64,000 nucleotides of DNA, from the NCBI GenBank assembly GCA_015698045.1, contig BLAL01000034.1, positions 186,001 through 250,000 on the forward strand, in the 5' to 3' direction. Positions 12,270 to 24,289 of the stretch are shown one piece after another. The position numbers were made by a program, and so were the translations under genes. The number at the start of each line of letters is the position of its first letter. Position 1 is the stretch's first letter. This DNA is from Rhizophagus clarus. Lineage: Eukaryota; Glomeromycota; Glomeromycetes; Glomerales; Glomeraceae. The notes beneath the pieces are model-generated. The model saw only the letters and a program-made list of their open reading frames with translations, was not told where the DNA came from and made no database searches.

Positions 12270-12827
12270 AGCTTATCGAAGTAGGTAAAAACAGAATAAT
12301 AGGATAGAGTGTTAGCATAGAAAAATAATATGTATCATGGGCTATGTTCCGAGCTTTGTATTTATTTTTCATATTAATAAAAATTTTTTCTTGGCGAAAG
12401 TGATCGGTGTGAACAATTGTTCATGCGCACGTGATTTTTGATCGTGAAGATTCTTCACGGTTACACTACCTATGCGAATACATGTTTTATAAGCTAATTT
12501 CTGTTTATTTTCCTGAATGAATGAAGTGTAAGAATCTCTTAGTTAACAGTATTAGCTGTAGAAATTTACCATAAATATAGGAGCAAAGAAATAATACTGT
12601 ATGATGCATTATAAGGCCTAGGATGGCATTATGTTTTTTAACTTTGTGATTATGTATGCATCGAAAAAAATAAAATTACATTTATGCTAAATTCAGGCGA
12701 TATGATGACTTTATTATATAAAAGAAAATTTTAAAAAATTATACAATATTAATCTAATACTTTTGATACTCCAATTCATTAAAGCAATATAAATAAAGCA
12801 AATTCCTTCTTATTGTATTATCAGTAA
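12270..12827. other. Intergenic between convergent Crinkler genes
   Basis: No gene seen. The part 12312-12440 is paralogous to the sequence flanking the 16.4-21.1 kb transposon (16321-16373 joined to 21115-21185), including TTTGTATTTAT, TTCTTGGC and the palindrome listed separately. It is thus a surviving empty site of that insertion. Confidence 0.6.
12409..12424. promoter_or_regulatory. Near-palindrome GTGAACAATTGTTCAT
   Basis: A near-perfect palindrome. Exact versions (GTGAACAATTGTTCAC) occur at 21155-21170 and 22572-22587. The copies at 12409 and 21155 share flanking sequence (CAAAAGTGATCNGTGT before, GCGCACGTGAT-like after), so part of the conservation is shared ancestry. It could be a dimeric transcription-factor site; that is inference. 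Confidence 0.35.
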
Positions 12828-15464
12828 TCATTTTTCGCTTGGCCTATCCACTAAACCGCGATGAGCAAATGTTGGAGAAAGATACTTCTTAAGATTTTCT
12901 GGATAAATAAGAAGTAGATGAGGCATGTTTTCGATATTAATTTTTCCCGTACATTTCTGGTTTGTGAACAAAACAAGAACCACATCATATTCATTCTTGT
13001 AATTTTCCACTGATTTCATTGTTTTATCGTACCAATCTTTAATATTTGGTGTTGACATTTTGGTTGTTACATCGCGTTCTGAGTACTTGATTTGTGAAAA
13101 GATCGCTAATTTCTTTGTATTATCAACAGAATCAAGAATCCAGCGATGATCAATGTTAGCACATCCTCTGAAACAACGGAATATACCTTCATCAAGCTTG
13201 CGGGTTACATTATCATCGCATGTCACTGAATTATTAAAAGTTGCAACATCATCTATCTTTTCAAGAAATTTCTTGTTCTCAGTATATACTCTAAGTTTGT
13301 GCAATCGTACTTGGCGTTGTAAAAGTGTGTCAGCACCTAAAGCGCCACGGAATATATCAGATAGTTTCCAATTACTACTTTCTTGATGGGCAAGTTCTTT
13401 TTTTTGTACTTCAATTTCACGCTTAGTATTGAGTATTTCGTCATAATCCTTTTGTTCTTCCAATTTTAATTCAAGTTTCTGAATATTATAGTTAACAGAA
13501 TTAATCCTTGATTCTTGAACGTAGATTAAACTATCAATAAGGGCTTTTTGGAAATATCCGTATAAAAGTTCAAAATTTTGCCACTGCCAAGGGGAATCAT
13601 ATGTTGGGATTAAGAGAAGATTATCTTGAAACACAGGTTCTGAGAGTTTGCTGTTGAGAACTTTCAATAGCATAAAGGGCATAACAATAGTATACCATTC
13701 ATTATTAGTGTTAGAAAGATAGATCAAACCAGATCGCTCAAGTTCACCAATGGATATGCCACTCTTTAATCGAAATTCTCGCTTGATAAGTTGTCCGGTA
13801 AGCCCAAATGAGATCACAGTGCGTATATCGTCAAGATCCTTCCAATCACCTGGATTATTTCCAATTTCAGCAGTCTTCCGCTGAGATATTCCAGTAAAAA
13901 GTTGATTTCCCCAATCAAAATGTGACATAAGGAAAGGAGGGCTTAAGAGATCGTCAATAAATTTTGGAATGAAACCGGTGTCAAACATGGCAATTTGAAA
14001 ATGCTGTTGATTCAGGACAAAGTTACAAAACTCCGTTGAAAGCTTTCCAATATCTTTATTATTAAGATCAGATGAGTAATGTGATTTGAGACTTTGAGTC
14101 ACCAAATTTTTTCCTTCATCGGTTGTTTGCCTTGAATATTCATACATATCAAGGAACATTGATTTTGCAGATTCATAATTCAACGGCCTGAGATTCAACA
14201 TTATTCGAGTATGCTCCATAGGTAAAAAATGAACGTCAATAGCAGATGTTCCTGTGATGATCGGGATTATAAAATATTTGCCGTTATATTCACTTGCTAT
14301 CTTGTAACCACGCATGACACTACCAATTTCTCTTAGCATTCCTTTAAAAAAATCACGGGAATCAATCCATGATTGTTGTTTATGTTTTTGAAAATCATTA
14401 ATATACAACTGGTACTCGTCAAGATGAATTATGATGGCTTCAACCTTCTTAGAGCGACGTTTAAGAATCTCACAAATGACATCAGAAAAGTGAAAAAGAT
14501 TAGTGTTTAATAAATCAGGTAGATTTTCAGATACCAATCCTGAAGCAACTGCCACACGCGCTCCAATTCGAACACTTTCATTTGCCCTATCATCAAAATC
14601 TCTAATATAGTTGTTTCCATTATTTAAGTCAATAGATATATAACAGGGATCTTTTAGAGCTTCTATAAACTCAGGAGTATCATAACTACTTGTCGTTATG
14701 GAAGACAGACACTGTGACTCCCAGCCCATCCGTGTCTTTCCTATTCCTATCCCTCCAGGAATTAGAATAAACGTATGATCCTTGTGGTCAGGACTTTTGC
14801 GACCCTTGAAATTAGAACGAGCAACTTTCAACATCGAATTTAGAGCCTGATCACGATCGTAAAACTTGTGAGAAGGAATTTTCATAATAGGAGGTTGTAA
14901 TATTGTCGAGGTAAGAAGAGAAGCCAATGTTTTTGCTAAAAATGGAAAGTAAAATTTAAAATAAGAACATGATTACTAGTCAACATTGTTAACAGTATAT
15001 ATTACTCACATGTTCGTTTATCTTTTTTTTGGGTTCCACTTTCTTCATCTGAGTCTAAGTCTTCGTGTTTTCTTTTCCCTAATCGAATAAAAAATGTGAG
15101 ATAACACGAATTTCTTGTTCAAGAGGTAAACCATTAGGAGACACTTACCAGTGGTGGTGGGCAGTGGCAGTTCTACGATGATGCGGATGTTAGTATTAGT
15201 GGGTGTTTCTTGAAAATAACTTCCAACAGATTCGAATGAATGCAACTTTACACCTTTGTGCTCTTTTACGATCACTTCTTGATTTTCCTTGGTTTGAATA
15301 ATATTGACCCTCCATAATGTCAGTCTGTCTGCGTCAATACCAACAAAGGCATTTTGTTTCGCGTCCTTTATGGCTGTTTTGAGGTGCTCAAAGGTCGCGT
15401 AATTTCTAGTATCAATCGGGAAAGAGTTTTCAATAGCGTCACTTTGAACGAGGCAAAATATCAT
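12828..15464 (-). CDS. Crinkler (CRN) protein with P-loop ATPase and nuclease-like domain
   Basis: Three exons with clean GT-AG joins: 15464-15149, 15078-15010 and 14935-12828. The start is the ATG at 15464 (MIFCLVQSD), which fits CRN N-domains; longer upstream frames are rejected. Exon 1 is the ubiquitin-like domain (FEHLKTAIKDA, LTLWRVNI, ending NIRIIVELP). Exon 2 is a short acidic and basic linker (KRKHEDLDSDEE) that may act as a nuclear localisation signal. Exon 3 begins with IPSHKFYDRD, a Walker A (GGIGIGKTR), a Walker B-like HLDEYQ and a later coiled coil (about residues 470-520 of that exon). It ends in a domain with HRWILDSV and FSQIKYS, resembling a PD-(D/E)xK nuclease. No stop or frameshift seen. 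This NTPase-plus-nuclease layout is a known CRN type; the target is unknown. Confidence 0.85.
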
Positions 15465-16164
15465 AATGTCAGTATATCTGCAAACGCAGAAATCGAGTGT
15501 TAAAAACAATGATCAAAAAGTAATTTTTCAGTATAACACAAATAAAAGACTTTTTGGATACAATTTTAGACCTAGCAGGAAGTGATTTTTCCTCGAATTT
15601 AGTTTGTACCTGGGATGGCGAAAGTACTCAAAATAGCGAAGAATAGTTCGACATTTTGATTATTTATCATATATATATATGTTTCCATAAACGGTTGTTG
15701 ACTAATTACTACGAACTGTGAGTCAGTAATACTACGAACTGAGTCAGCGATGTGTCAAGAAAATTACGAAAAAAAATTTATCAATCAAAAATCAGCCACA
15801 TGTCACAATGTCACATGAGAGTGCCGATCAAAATAATGATATTGTCCATTTTTTTTCGTACAGCATCACGGAATGCAAGTAATATAAATTTTCAGCGGGG
15901 TTATTTCTGACACTGCATGCCTCATATAAATATACAGTAATTTTGCGACTATATTTATTCTATCGATTATTGGGACAAATAATATGTTAGTATAGATTTG
16001 TTCATAGCCAGAGATTTTATTTATCTTTTTCTTCCAATATGTGCATTACTGATCTGCGTCTCATAATTTTTGAATAGATAGCAACCAATTGGTACTTCAT
16101 CCTACGGTATAGCACCGAAAGCATCTACTGTATAAACAAGACTGAATGTTGAATCTCACTAACA
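15465..16164. other. Upstream region of the intact Crinkler gene
   Basis: No gene seen. It holds a short TA run (15670-15680) and a direct repeat of ACTACGAACTG(T)GAGTCAG (15708-15745). Confidence 0.5.
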
Positions 16165-16332
16165 GAAGATGCCCGCAAAGATCCAACCGACTTGCGTAAG
16201 AACGTGATGAGGATTTTAGGGGTTATTGTGGGATTGTTAAAAGATAGGGTATCTGTCAGCGATGAACCATCATCTAAGAGGCGTCGTGTGCAAGAAAAAA
16301 TAGGCAGTATAAGTCCGCAGTCATTAGCATAG
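16165..16332 (+). pseudogene. Crinkler C-terminal fragment
   Basis: An open frame (EDARKDPTDLRKNVM... ending PQSLA and TAG) with a basic stretch SSKRRRVQEK. The sequence after it (16321-16373) is paralogous to the region after the Crinkler pseudogene at 12.3 kb, so it is best read as the tail of a third, mostly lost Crinkler copy. Assignment rests on context more than on a domain. Confidence 0.4.
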
Positions 16333-16394
16333 AAACGTCATGTATTCAGACAAAGTCCCTCCTTTGTATTTATCACTGGTCAAAATCAATTCTA

Positions 16395-16600
16395 TCAGGT
16401 ACATATCGGGGACTTATATATCGGCGGCTAATCAGATAAATATTGGGTATTTTTACATATCGGGTACCCAATTTATTACACTTCAAAATATGCCTAATTA
16501 CCAAGACCTTGATATCTAAACTATTGGTTACCGATATGTTATTTAATATATATCAGACACAGTTTTATCTTACACATATCGGGTACCCGATATGTGATAC
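16395..16600. repeat. Palindromic subterminal repeats, left array
   Basis: Several copies of ATATCGGGTACCCGATATGT or half-units spaced 20-60 bases apart, mirrored by the denser array at 20720-21110. They resemble transposase-binding subterminal repeats. Confidence 0.65.
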
Positions 16601-16999
16601 AAATTTTAATACGTTAGATTTCATATTATATAACGTATTAAGAAATTTTTAGAGTTTACTTTCTTTATAGATTTTTCTTTTTAGAAATTTTTAATTCGTT
16701 TAATGTAGTTAAAAAATTTTTATTGTCTTATTTGTTGAATGCATTATCAAGTTTATAAATTTTTTGTAAAGTGTTTAAAAGTATAATTATTATTGTTAAT
16801 ATTTTTATTTTATTACGTATTTTATTACAATAAATTAATAAAAAAGTTACAGTCATTTATAATACAATTTTAAGAAAAGTTTGCTCAAACTTTTCTTAAT
16901 CGTGATCATGTTAGGATCAAGAGGAACAAGGGAAACTGCAACCTAAAATAAATAAAAGAAACGTTTAAACTGTTTCTTTAATATTCAAAAAATATCCCT

Positions 17000-17480
17000 C
17001 CCTCCCTCCTTACATTTCAAATCTGGAGTCCAGCAATCTGAAAAAAATAAAAAAAGAAATGTTAGTAACGTTTCTTTAACATTAAAAAAAAATCACCACC
17101 CTTTCCAACTTACATTCCCAAGTCTGGTTCGTCCAAGAAGGCCGGCAACCTAAAAAAAATAAAGAAAGAAACATTAGTAACATTTCTTTAATATTAAAAA
17201 AAAATCCCCCGCCCTTTCTAACTTACATTCCCAAGTCTGGTTCGTCCAAGAAGGCCAGCAATCTAAAAAAAATAAAGAAAGAAACGTTAGTAATGTTTTT
17301 TTAATATTAAAAAAAAATCACCATCCTTTCCAACTTACATTTCCCAAGTCTGGTTCGTCCAAGAAGGCTGGCAACCTAAAAAAAATAAAGAAACGTTAGT
17401 AACATTTCTTTAATATTAAAAAAAATTCCCCACCCCTTCCAACTTACATTCCAAGTCCAGGAGTCCAGCAACCTAAAAAA
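17000..17480 (+). repeat. Tandem array, unit about 115 bp
   Basis: Four to five units, each with a GAAACGTTAGTAACNTTTCTTT block, an A-rich block, and AACTTACATTCCCAAGTCTGG with GTCCAAGAAGGCCGGCAACC. The outermost units diverge (TCTGGAGTCCAGCAA forms). No coding potential. Confidence 0.7.
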
Positions 17481-17999
17481 AAAATAAAAAAAAATTATGG
17501 TTTAGAAAACTATAAAAATAGATTGATCATGATAATCAATGATCGTCAAATTAAATTAAAATGCTGAAACTATTGCATGTAAACGCAAAAGGTTTCGGCA
17601 GTTTAGCAAAAATGAGTTTGATCACGTATTTTGAAAATGTGAAGATTATTTCAAGATTTTATATTGTAAATTGATAGATTAGTTCTCTCAATTTGATCTA
17701 TGGAAAGATTTTAGTAACATTTTGGAAGAATTAGCAGTATTAGATCTGTTACGCCTAAATGAAAAATTTATTGGAGACATTTCATCATTACAATATATTA
17801 TATAATATATGATGACAGATTGTTTATTTAATTAATACTTTAATAAAAAAAAAAAATGAATGTTTATTGAATAAAAGCAATTTATTATAATAAGCTTTAA
17901 TTACTCATAATTGAGGTCGAATTTTTTAATTTCAGTTGAATATAGGCCAATATCAAATCAAATTATAAAATAGTAAAAATATTAAAATAATAATTAGAT

Positions 18000-18175
18000 G
18001 ACTATATAAAATATATATATATTTAATTAAAAATAATAATAATAAAAGATAATAAAAAATAAAAAATAATAATAATAAAAATAATAAAAATATAAAAATA
18101 TAAATAAAAAATAAAAATAAAAATAAAATATAAAAAATACAAAATAAAAAAAAATAAAATTAAAAAAATATAATT
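18000..18175. repeat. AT-rich low-complexity (AAT/AAAAT)n tract
   Basis: A long run of AATAAT and AAAATA units with almost no G or C. Confidence 0.8.
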
Positions 18176-18179
18176 TACG

Positions 18180-18790
18180 GATTTCAAGGCCACCAATGCG
18201 CAGTGTTTCTATACCGTCTATGACTGTGGTGGTTCCCTAAGAAATATGGGGTCTTTGCAATAGAAAGGTACGAAATTCAAAAAAAAATAAAAATTTAATT
18301 AATATTAAATTTACACTTATTTTAGTATAAAAAATATAATTAGCATATAAAGTAAATTTAAAAATTTTTTTGAGTTTCGTACCTTTCTATTGCAAAGACC
18401 TCATATATATAAATTTAGAACTTAAATAACTTAAATATAAATTAAAAAAATTCTTAATAATTACCAGGTCTGTCCCAAAACCTTGTGCGAAACTGCCTAT
18501 AATATCTTTCTCCTTCTCAGGACCACCTTCCATTTCGCGCATCATTTCTCCATTCACAGAAATTCTAAAAATGTTAATACTATTAATTTTTTATTTTTTT
18601 TTTAATTTTTTTTTATGATTTATTATTATTTTACTAACATTAAAATTCCTGACCAAGTTTCTCCACTTTCTTTCTACCTGTTGGCCAGTAAACCTCACAC
18701 AGAACTGTCTCTGAATTCTTCAAACTAGGCTCTCCTAGAATTCGGAATGGTCCCTCCTGGATATGTCATGGTAGTAGTTGTTCCTTCTCC
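18180..18790 (-). pseudogene. Possible captured gene fragment, unidentified
   Basis: Three less AT-rich blocks can be read as minus-strand exon-like pieces with splice-like edges: 18680-18735 (CEVYWPTGRKKVEKLGQ), 18467-18567 (ISVNGEMMREMEGGPEK..., ending at a GGTAATT donor) and 18180-18239 (TTTVIDGIETLRIGG). They do not join into one open frame and I do not recognise the protein. The small inverted-repeat element at 18249-18403 would lie in an intron. It could be a host gene piece carried by the transposon. Confidence 0.25.
18249..18403. mobile_element. MITE-like inverted-repeat element
   Basis: The arms GTCTTTGCAATAGAAAGGTA (18250-18269) and its inverse (about 18382-18401) extend as TACGAAANTCAAAAAAA for about 45 bases, around an AT-rich loop. 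Nested inside the 16.4-21.1 kb transposon. Confidence 0.6.
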
Positions 18791-18799
18791 TTTTCATTA

Positions 18800-20720
18800 T
18801 TTATTTAATTTTTAGATCAGGAAACGTAAGAGAAAAAAAAACTAGAATATGATCAAAGTTATTTATTAGTTTTCATTTAATTTTTTACCTCCTATATCTT
18901 ATTAAATATTCAGTTATTGCATCAGTCCAATTTGCAGGCATTTTAAGAAAAAGAATATATAATAATAAAAAATAACGGCAACAAATTTTAAGAAAAAGAA
19001 TATATAATAAAAATAATGATAACAAATTTATTGTAAGAAAAAAAAAAAGATGAAACCTCTTTTTATAAACAATTTTTTATCACCTTGTATTATTATATTA
19101 ATTACCCTTCAAGAACATTTACGAAAATTGTTCTAATTTCTCAAATATGTCATGATTGTTATGATCTGTCTTCTTTATATTAATTATAATACAGATACGG
19201 ATCTACAATACAATCAATCACAATGAACAAGTTAAACTTGACCTAAACTCAATTGTTATGATCGTGATTCCAAAATATCAAGATAAAGGTCTTTTTTTTA
19301 ATTATATATCAAATCTAAAAAAGGTAAAATCTAATAATACAGATACATAAATAAATAGTGTTTTTTATTTTGGTTTATAATAAGCTTTTGCCAATTATAG
19401 ACTACAAATAAAATAATTACAGATCTACAATACATTACACAAAGATCTTGAGCAAACGAGTTAAACTCAAGTTGAACTCGAGTTCAACTCGAGTTCAAAG
19501 CGAACAATTTAAATTCCAAATAAAATATCCAAGATTAACAAAAAGTTGGTAACGTTATAATGAAATCGGTAGTAAAACTTAATTTAATCATCTTTAATTA
19601 GGTATAAAAATTCTGATAAATTTAATAAAATCAGTAATTTTTTAATAATTTTATCAACTCAAGTTGAGCACGAATAGTGAATAATCAAGTTTGTGCTGCT
19701 TCGCTAATATTGACTTGTGTATTCGATAGGTGACCAATTTTATGGCTGATGTGGCTAAATATAATATTACCCAAATAACCAATAAAAATTAATAATTTTG
19801 TTGATCATGTGATTGTACGATCATGGTTTAATTATTTATTTATCGTGTTTTTTTTTTTTCAATTTACGAGTTGGTCTTTAACAATAAATAAATAAATAAA
19901 TAAATAAATTTTTTTTTTTATCAAAAACTTTTTCTCTCTCTCTCAAATTTTTACTTTATTGTTTTGTCTAAAAAATAAAGATAAAGGTATATTTTTTGTT
20001 GAAATTTCTTTTCCCATTATTATGTTATTCTTAACACTCTTATTAATATATTTTTTCAACGTATTTCTTCTTACTAACATCCTAAATAATGTTCTACTAT
20101 CGAGTTTTTTACTTTATTGGTTTTTCTAAAAAATAAATATAAAGGTACATTTTTTGTTGAAATTTCTTTTTCCATCCTGTTAACACTCTTACTAATATTT
20201 TTTTCTAATGTGTTTCCTCCTACTAACGTTCCTACTAACAATGTTCTACTGTTAAACATTTTTTATTTCTTACTTTTACTAACACTTCTACTAACATTAA
20301 CACTAACATTAATACTTATACTTTATATTTTTTTTTATTGACGTTCCTTTTCTACTTCTACTAACTTTCATACTAATATTAATACTAACACTTTCTAATG
20401 TAAAAATTTTTTTATTAACATTTCTTTTCTTTTGCTAACACTTCTACTAATATCCATACTAACACTTTTATTACTAACATTTTACTTTCTTTCAAATTAA
20501 ATAGATATAATGAAATGAAAACAAGCAAACAAGTGAACATTAATTGTAAATTTGTGTAAAGAGTAGTGAATTTTTTTTATAATATTTTTTGTATAATATT
20601 TTTTTTTATTATCGATTGAAAATATAAATAAAACTTTCAGTAATTACAATTAAATGAATTAAATTACTTTTAAATTACAATTGTATTTAAATTATAAATC
20701 TACTACTATTAATACTCCAT
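18800..20720. repeat. AT-rich interior with simple repeats
   Basis: No gene seen. It holds alternating CTCAAGTTCAACTCGAG-like inverted units (19440-19500), an (AAAT)n microsatellite (19885-19912), and a degenerate CTAACATT/CTAACACT array (about 20205-20480). Open frames at 20074-20341 are by-products of these repeats. Confidence 0.6.
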
Positions 20721-21110
20721 AAATGCTATACTTTTCGGCTATCTGATATGTGTGAAAATTATGAAATTATGCTTATATTTCAAATACAAATAGGATACAT
20801 ATCGGGTATATATAGGATACTTATTAGCACTATCCGATAAGTGTATAATATCTGTCTGATATTTTTTTAAAATATATCGGGTACCCAATAAATCTATGAT
20901 ATGTAACCGATATTTAACTACCCAATATGTATGAGATATGTACCCGATATGTATGTTATATGTCACCGATTTTCTGCATCTGACGGGTACATATCGGGTA
21001 CCCGATATGTGTAGTATTATTAAATAGCATACACATATTTCACACATATCGGGTACATATCGGGTAGCCGATATGTACCTGATATGTACCCGATAGCATC
21101 GATTTTGACC
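20720..21110. repeat. Palindromic subterminal repeats, right array
   Basis: Many overlapping copies of ACATATCGGGTACCCGATATGT and half-units, inverted relative to the left array. The 134-residue minus-strand frame 20739-21143 is a repeat by-product (periodic RYVP and YISGTRY). Confidence 0.7.
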
Positions 21111-21154
21111 AGTGTATTTTTTTAATAAAAAATTTCTTGGCAAAAGTGATCAGT

Positions 21155-21170
21155 GTGAACAATTGTTCAC
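21155..21170. promoter_or_regulatory. Perfect 16-bp palindrome upstream of the 21.2 kb gene
   Basis: GTGAACAATTGTTCAC, 56 bases before the ATG at 21226 and followed by CACGTGA. Its position would suit a promoter element. See 12409 and 22572 for the other copies. Confidence 0.4.
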
Positions 21171-21225
21171 ACGCACGTGATTTTTTTATTTTGAATGCTT
21201 ATATACAGTGTATTAATTATAGATC

Positions 21226-23616
21226 ATGTCATCAGAGCTTGAATTATTGAGACAACGTATTAGCGAGCTTGAGACTAAGAACGCCAAGCTTGAGGCTGAG
21301 AAAGCTGAGATTGAGGTTAGGAATCTCGAGGCTATGGCCGAAATTGTAAAACTAAGGGCTGAACTTAAGAGCAGAATCGATGAGTTGGAGAAAAGTAGAG
21401 CGGATACTGCTGTTGAGAATACTAGGTGTGATGATAGAGTCGAGGAACTAGAGCAAAAAAATACAGAGCTTGAGGTCAGATTCGCACTATTGGAAAAGAG
21501 TTCTTTGGTAGTGAATGGTCGGCAACAGAATGATAAGGAAATGATAGCAGAAGTATTAGCCGTTAATGTATCTGACTCCGTAATAGACCAGCAAAATGAT
21601 GCCAACACCAAGTCAATGGATGATAAGGAAATAGATAATTTTATTCCTGAAGAACCTGCCAATGTACCTGACTCGGTTATAGCTCAGCTCAATCAGTGTA
21701 AGCCCCTGCAGATCGAAGAGACCACTAAAGTGAACCATCAAGAGAGATTGTTGGAGAATAGGAAAACGGATGCTTTCTTGGATGAGGTGCATAAGAAAAA
21801 GGTTAGTGATGAGATTAGGCAAAGAAAGCGGGAAAAAAAGCTTAGCCAATCGCATGTGCTTTTCCAGAACCTCATCCTCAACTATTTCTGAATCGTTTCA
21901 AGCAGACCTCTCTATGACTAACACTAAACATGCTCTCCCAGAACAGGTAGTCAAAGAATTGACTCCAAACCAATCCTCTTTGGTTCTTATGGAACCCCAG
22001 AAAAAAGAAGAGAAACAGGTTAATTTATCAGAGATTAAGGGGGAAAAAATCTCCTATAATCAGAAAGTAGAACAAGATTTAATATGTGAATTACTTGAAT
22101 TTATCAGATGTCATGATTCCACATCCTTACTGAATTCTATATCTAGCAAACATATTCCAGATGTTCCAGTCAATGCTAACCTAACTCCAGGTTCTGTACC
22201 TCATTTAGTTCATTTATTTGACAAGGCTGAAAAAACTGGTTGGAAAGAAAAATTACGATGGTATTACTATAGTGAGAAGTATGAAAAAAGGTTATAGTCC
22301 TTAGTTCCAAAAATAATATTAGCGATCAAATGGCAAGAACGCAGATTTATGATGAAATGGAGCTGTATCTCCCGGTAAAAAGAGAGAGTATTTGCGTAAA
22401 ATGACACAAAAGGCTAAAAACATCTATACGTTGTTCAAAAGAATAGGAATAGATAAAATTGGAGTAGTTACATGTAGTGCTGATGCGATCTCTAGGCTAA
22501 CTGATGCTCAAATCCAGAATATAATAAATCATTATACTGATGAACTAACCAAATCTCAAAAATTGATTAGCGTGAACAATTGTTCACGCGTACATAATCT
22601 ATCGGCCGAATCGAACAAGTCTAGATCAAAAAAATCATCAGATGTTGGGATAAGCACTCCACCTACATCTCAAATTTTAAAAACAAATCAGATTAATGTA
22701 CGAGCCCAATCTAAGCCAACTTATGACCGCACCTATTTTCGCAACAAGACATTGTGCCAATATCCTACTTTATATAGAGAATTTAGTAGTAAAAATTTTG
22801 ACTATTATGGTATTACTGACGAGACATCTTGCTATCCCAAAAGGACTTGCCCATTATGCAGTTTAGATCATGATGATAAGGAAAGCATAGAAGGTAGATA
22901 TAAACCTGGATCCTATTTTATTAAATGTGAATAGCACGAAGTTGAGATAGTTGCATAATCTCATTGCTTTACAGTAGTTTAGGTAACTCTTTGGGGTGAT
23001 AATCTATCTGGTGGGAATTTTAATCTTTTTTTCGAACAAATAGGTCTATATGAAAAAAAGGAATTTAAATTGACTCGCAATCATATAAAATTAAGATATG
23101 TCTAAGACTGATAAAATACTAACCTCTGAATATCTGGATTGACATGCTAAATTAAGTGGGTTACCAAGTGTTTAACGGATAAGATTCGGTCTAGCTTATA
23201 CAAAAAATATAAAAAAGAAACTGGGCATGAGCCATGGCAACTATCAGAAGCTGTGATAAGTATATCAGAAAAACCTCAAGCCTCTGATTTCAAGCCTATC
23301 ACCTTCGAAGCCAGACCCGATTCAGAATTAATTATCAAATCTGTCTTAGAGCACTTCCCATACTTGAAATTCTGAAATACTTTTAGAGATATTGATAATT
23401 ATAATTTTGCATTACCTCAGCCAGTGGAGCTCACCATGTCCTATTTGCAATGGAAAACATGGGAATTATGGATTACATGGCTTGTGGTATCGCAAAAATG
23501 GGAATCAATTCCCTTATGATCCTGAATTAGCGAAGTTCTATTCTCAAGATAAGTTGGAATATTGTCTTATCTGCAACACTTCAAGTAATAAACTCAAGTT
23601 TGCGATAGCAGCATAG
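21226..23616 (+). pseudogene. Coiled-coil and zinc-cluster protein of unknown function, broken
   Basis: Starts MSSELELLRQRISELE with a long coiled coil (residues 1-95, heptads rich in E, L and K), then an acidic middle and HKKKVSDEIRQRKREKK. A frame change near 21850-21890 leads into ESFQADLSMTN and a conserved-looking helical region (LTPGSVPHLVHLFDKAEKTGWKE). A stop at 22295 and another frame break follow, then LRKMTQKAKNIYTLFKRIGIDKI. Cysteine motifs come near the end: CPLCSLDHDD (22846), CPICNGKHGNYG (about 23430) and CLICN (about 23568). The layout resembles a repeated hypothetical family of Rhizophagus genomes; I cannot name a function. At least three frame breaks make it a likely pseudogene. 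Confidence 0.55.
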
Positions 23617-24289
23617 AAACTTTATCATATACAGTGGGCTAGTCGCATTTTTTTTTGTCGCTCGCACCCTTCATCTGATATCCATACTAAGTATGTCATA
23701 TGACATCTAATATGTGCGAAAAAAAATATATTATTCAGAACTGGGCTCATTTGATAGATTTCATTTACGGATTTCAGATATAGAATCTTATCTAATAGAT
23801 TTCATTTGCAGATATAGAAACTGGGCTTGTGAAATTGTATTGTGACACAAACCAAAGTTATCAGTTGGTATGATATTGCCATAACAGGATTTTCATTTAT
23901 CCATTCTTACCTTAGTTACTAGTTTTCGAAAATTATTATCTGACTTACCATATTTACTGCGCCACGCACATGACATTGTGAACTCAGTTCACATTCTCTG
24001 AAATAAATTTGATATGTAAATAGCCCTTAAAAGATCTGCATATATATAATAATAAAGTTTGCCCATATCAGGCCTTTCTCTTTTTTTTTTAATTTATGTA
24101 TAATCATAAATGTGCTTATTGAATAAATAAAATCATGAGGGATTCACAAACTAATCTTTTCTTCTCACTATAGTTCCTGGAACATTCCTGGAACATTCCT
24201 AGAACTATCAAGGAACTGGTAGGGAACTGGGGAGATACTGAATTTTGGACTAAAAAATGGGAAAAAGCAAAGGATAGTATAAGTATTCA
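23617..24289. other. Intergenic between the 21.2 kb gene and element A2
   Basis: No gene seen. It contains a short direct repeat of AACATTCCTGGAACATTCCT type (24172-24215) and a partial palindrome GTGAACTCAGTTCAC (23976-23990). Confidence 0.5.

Larger units (their letters stand above)
16374..21114. mobile_element. Non-autonomous DNA transposon with inverted ends
   Basis: The left end reads CACTGGTCAAAATC and the right end is its inverse complement (GATTTTGACCAGTG, ending 21114). Both ends continue into inverted subterminal sequence (NCTATCNGGTACATATC). The flanks TATTTAT (16367-16373) and TATTTTT (21115-21121) are an imperfect target duplication. The uninterrupted paralogous site lies at 12355-12385. 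Inside are palindromic repeat arrays near both ends, a tandem array, a small inverted-repeat element and one possible gene fragment. No transposase is seen, so it must be mobilised in trans if at all. Superfamily is not assigned; CACTGG ends are compatible with CACTA-type or hAT-type elements. Confidence 0.7.

Noticed and set aside
20205..20480. Telomere-like CTAACAYT repeats
   Set aside because: Units are irregular and do not match CCCTAA-type telomere repeats; they lie inside a transposon.
20739..21143. A 134-residue minus-strand protein
   Set aside because: Its periodic sequence is a translation of the palindromic repeat array.
21213..21662. A Ser-rich minus-strand protein of 149 residues
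   Set aside because: It is the antisense shadow of the coiled-coil gene; Leu/Glu heptads read backwards give Ser/Phe/Leu runs.
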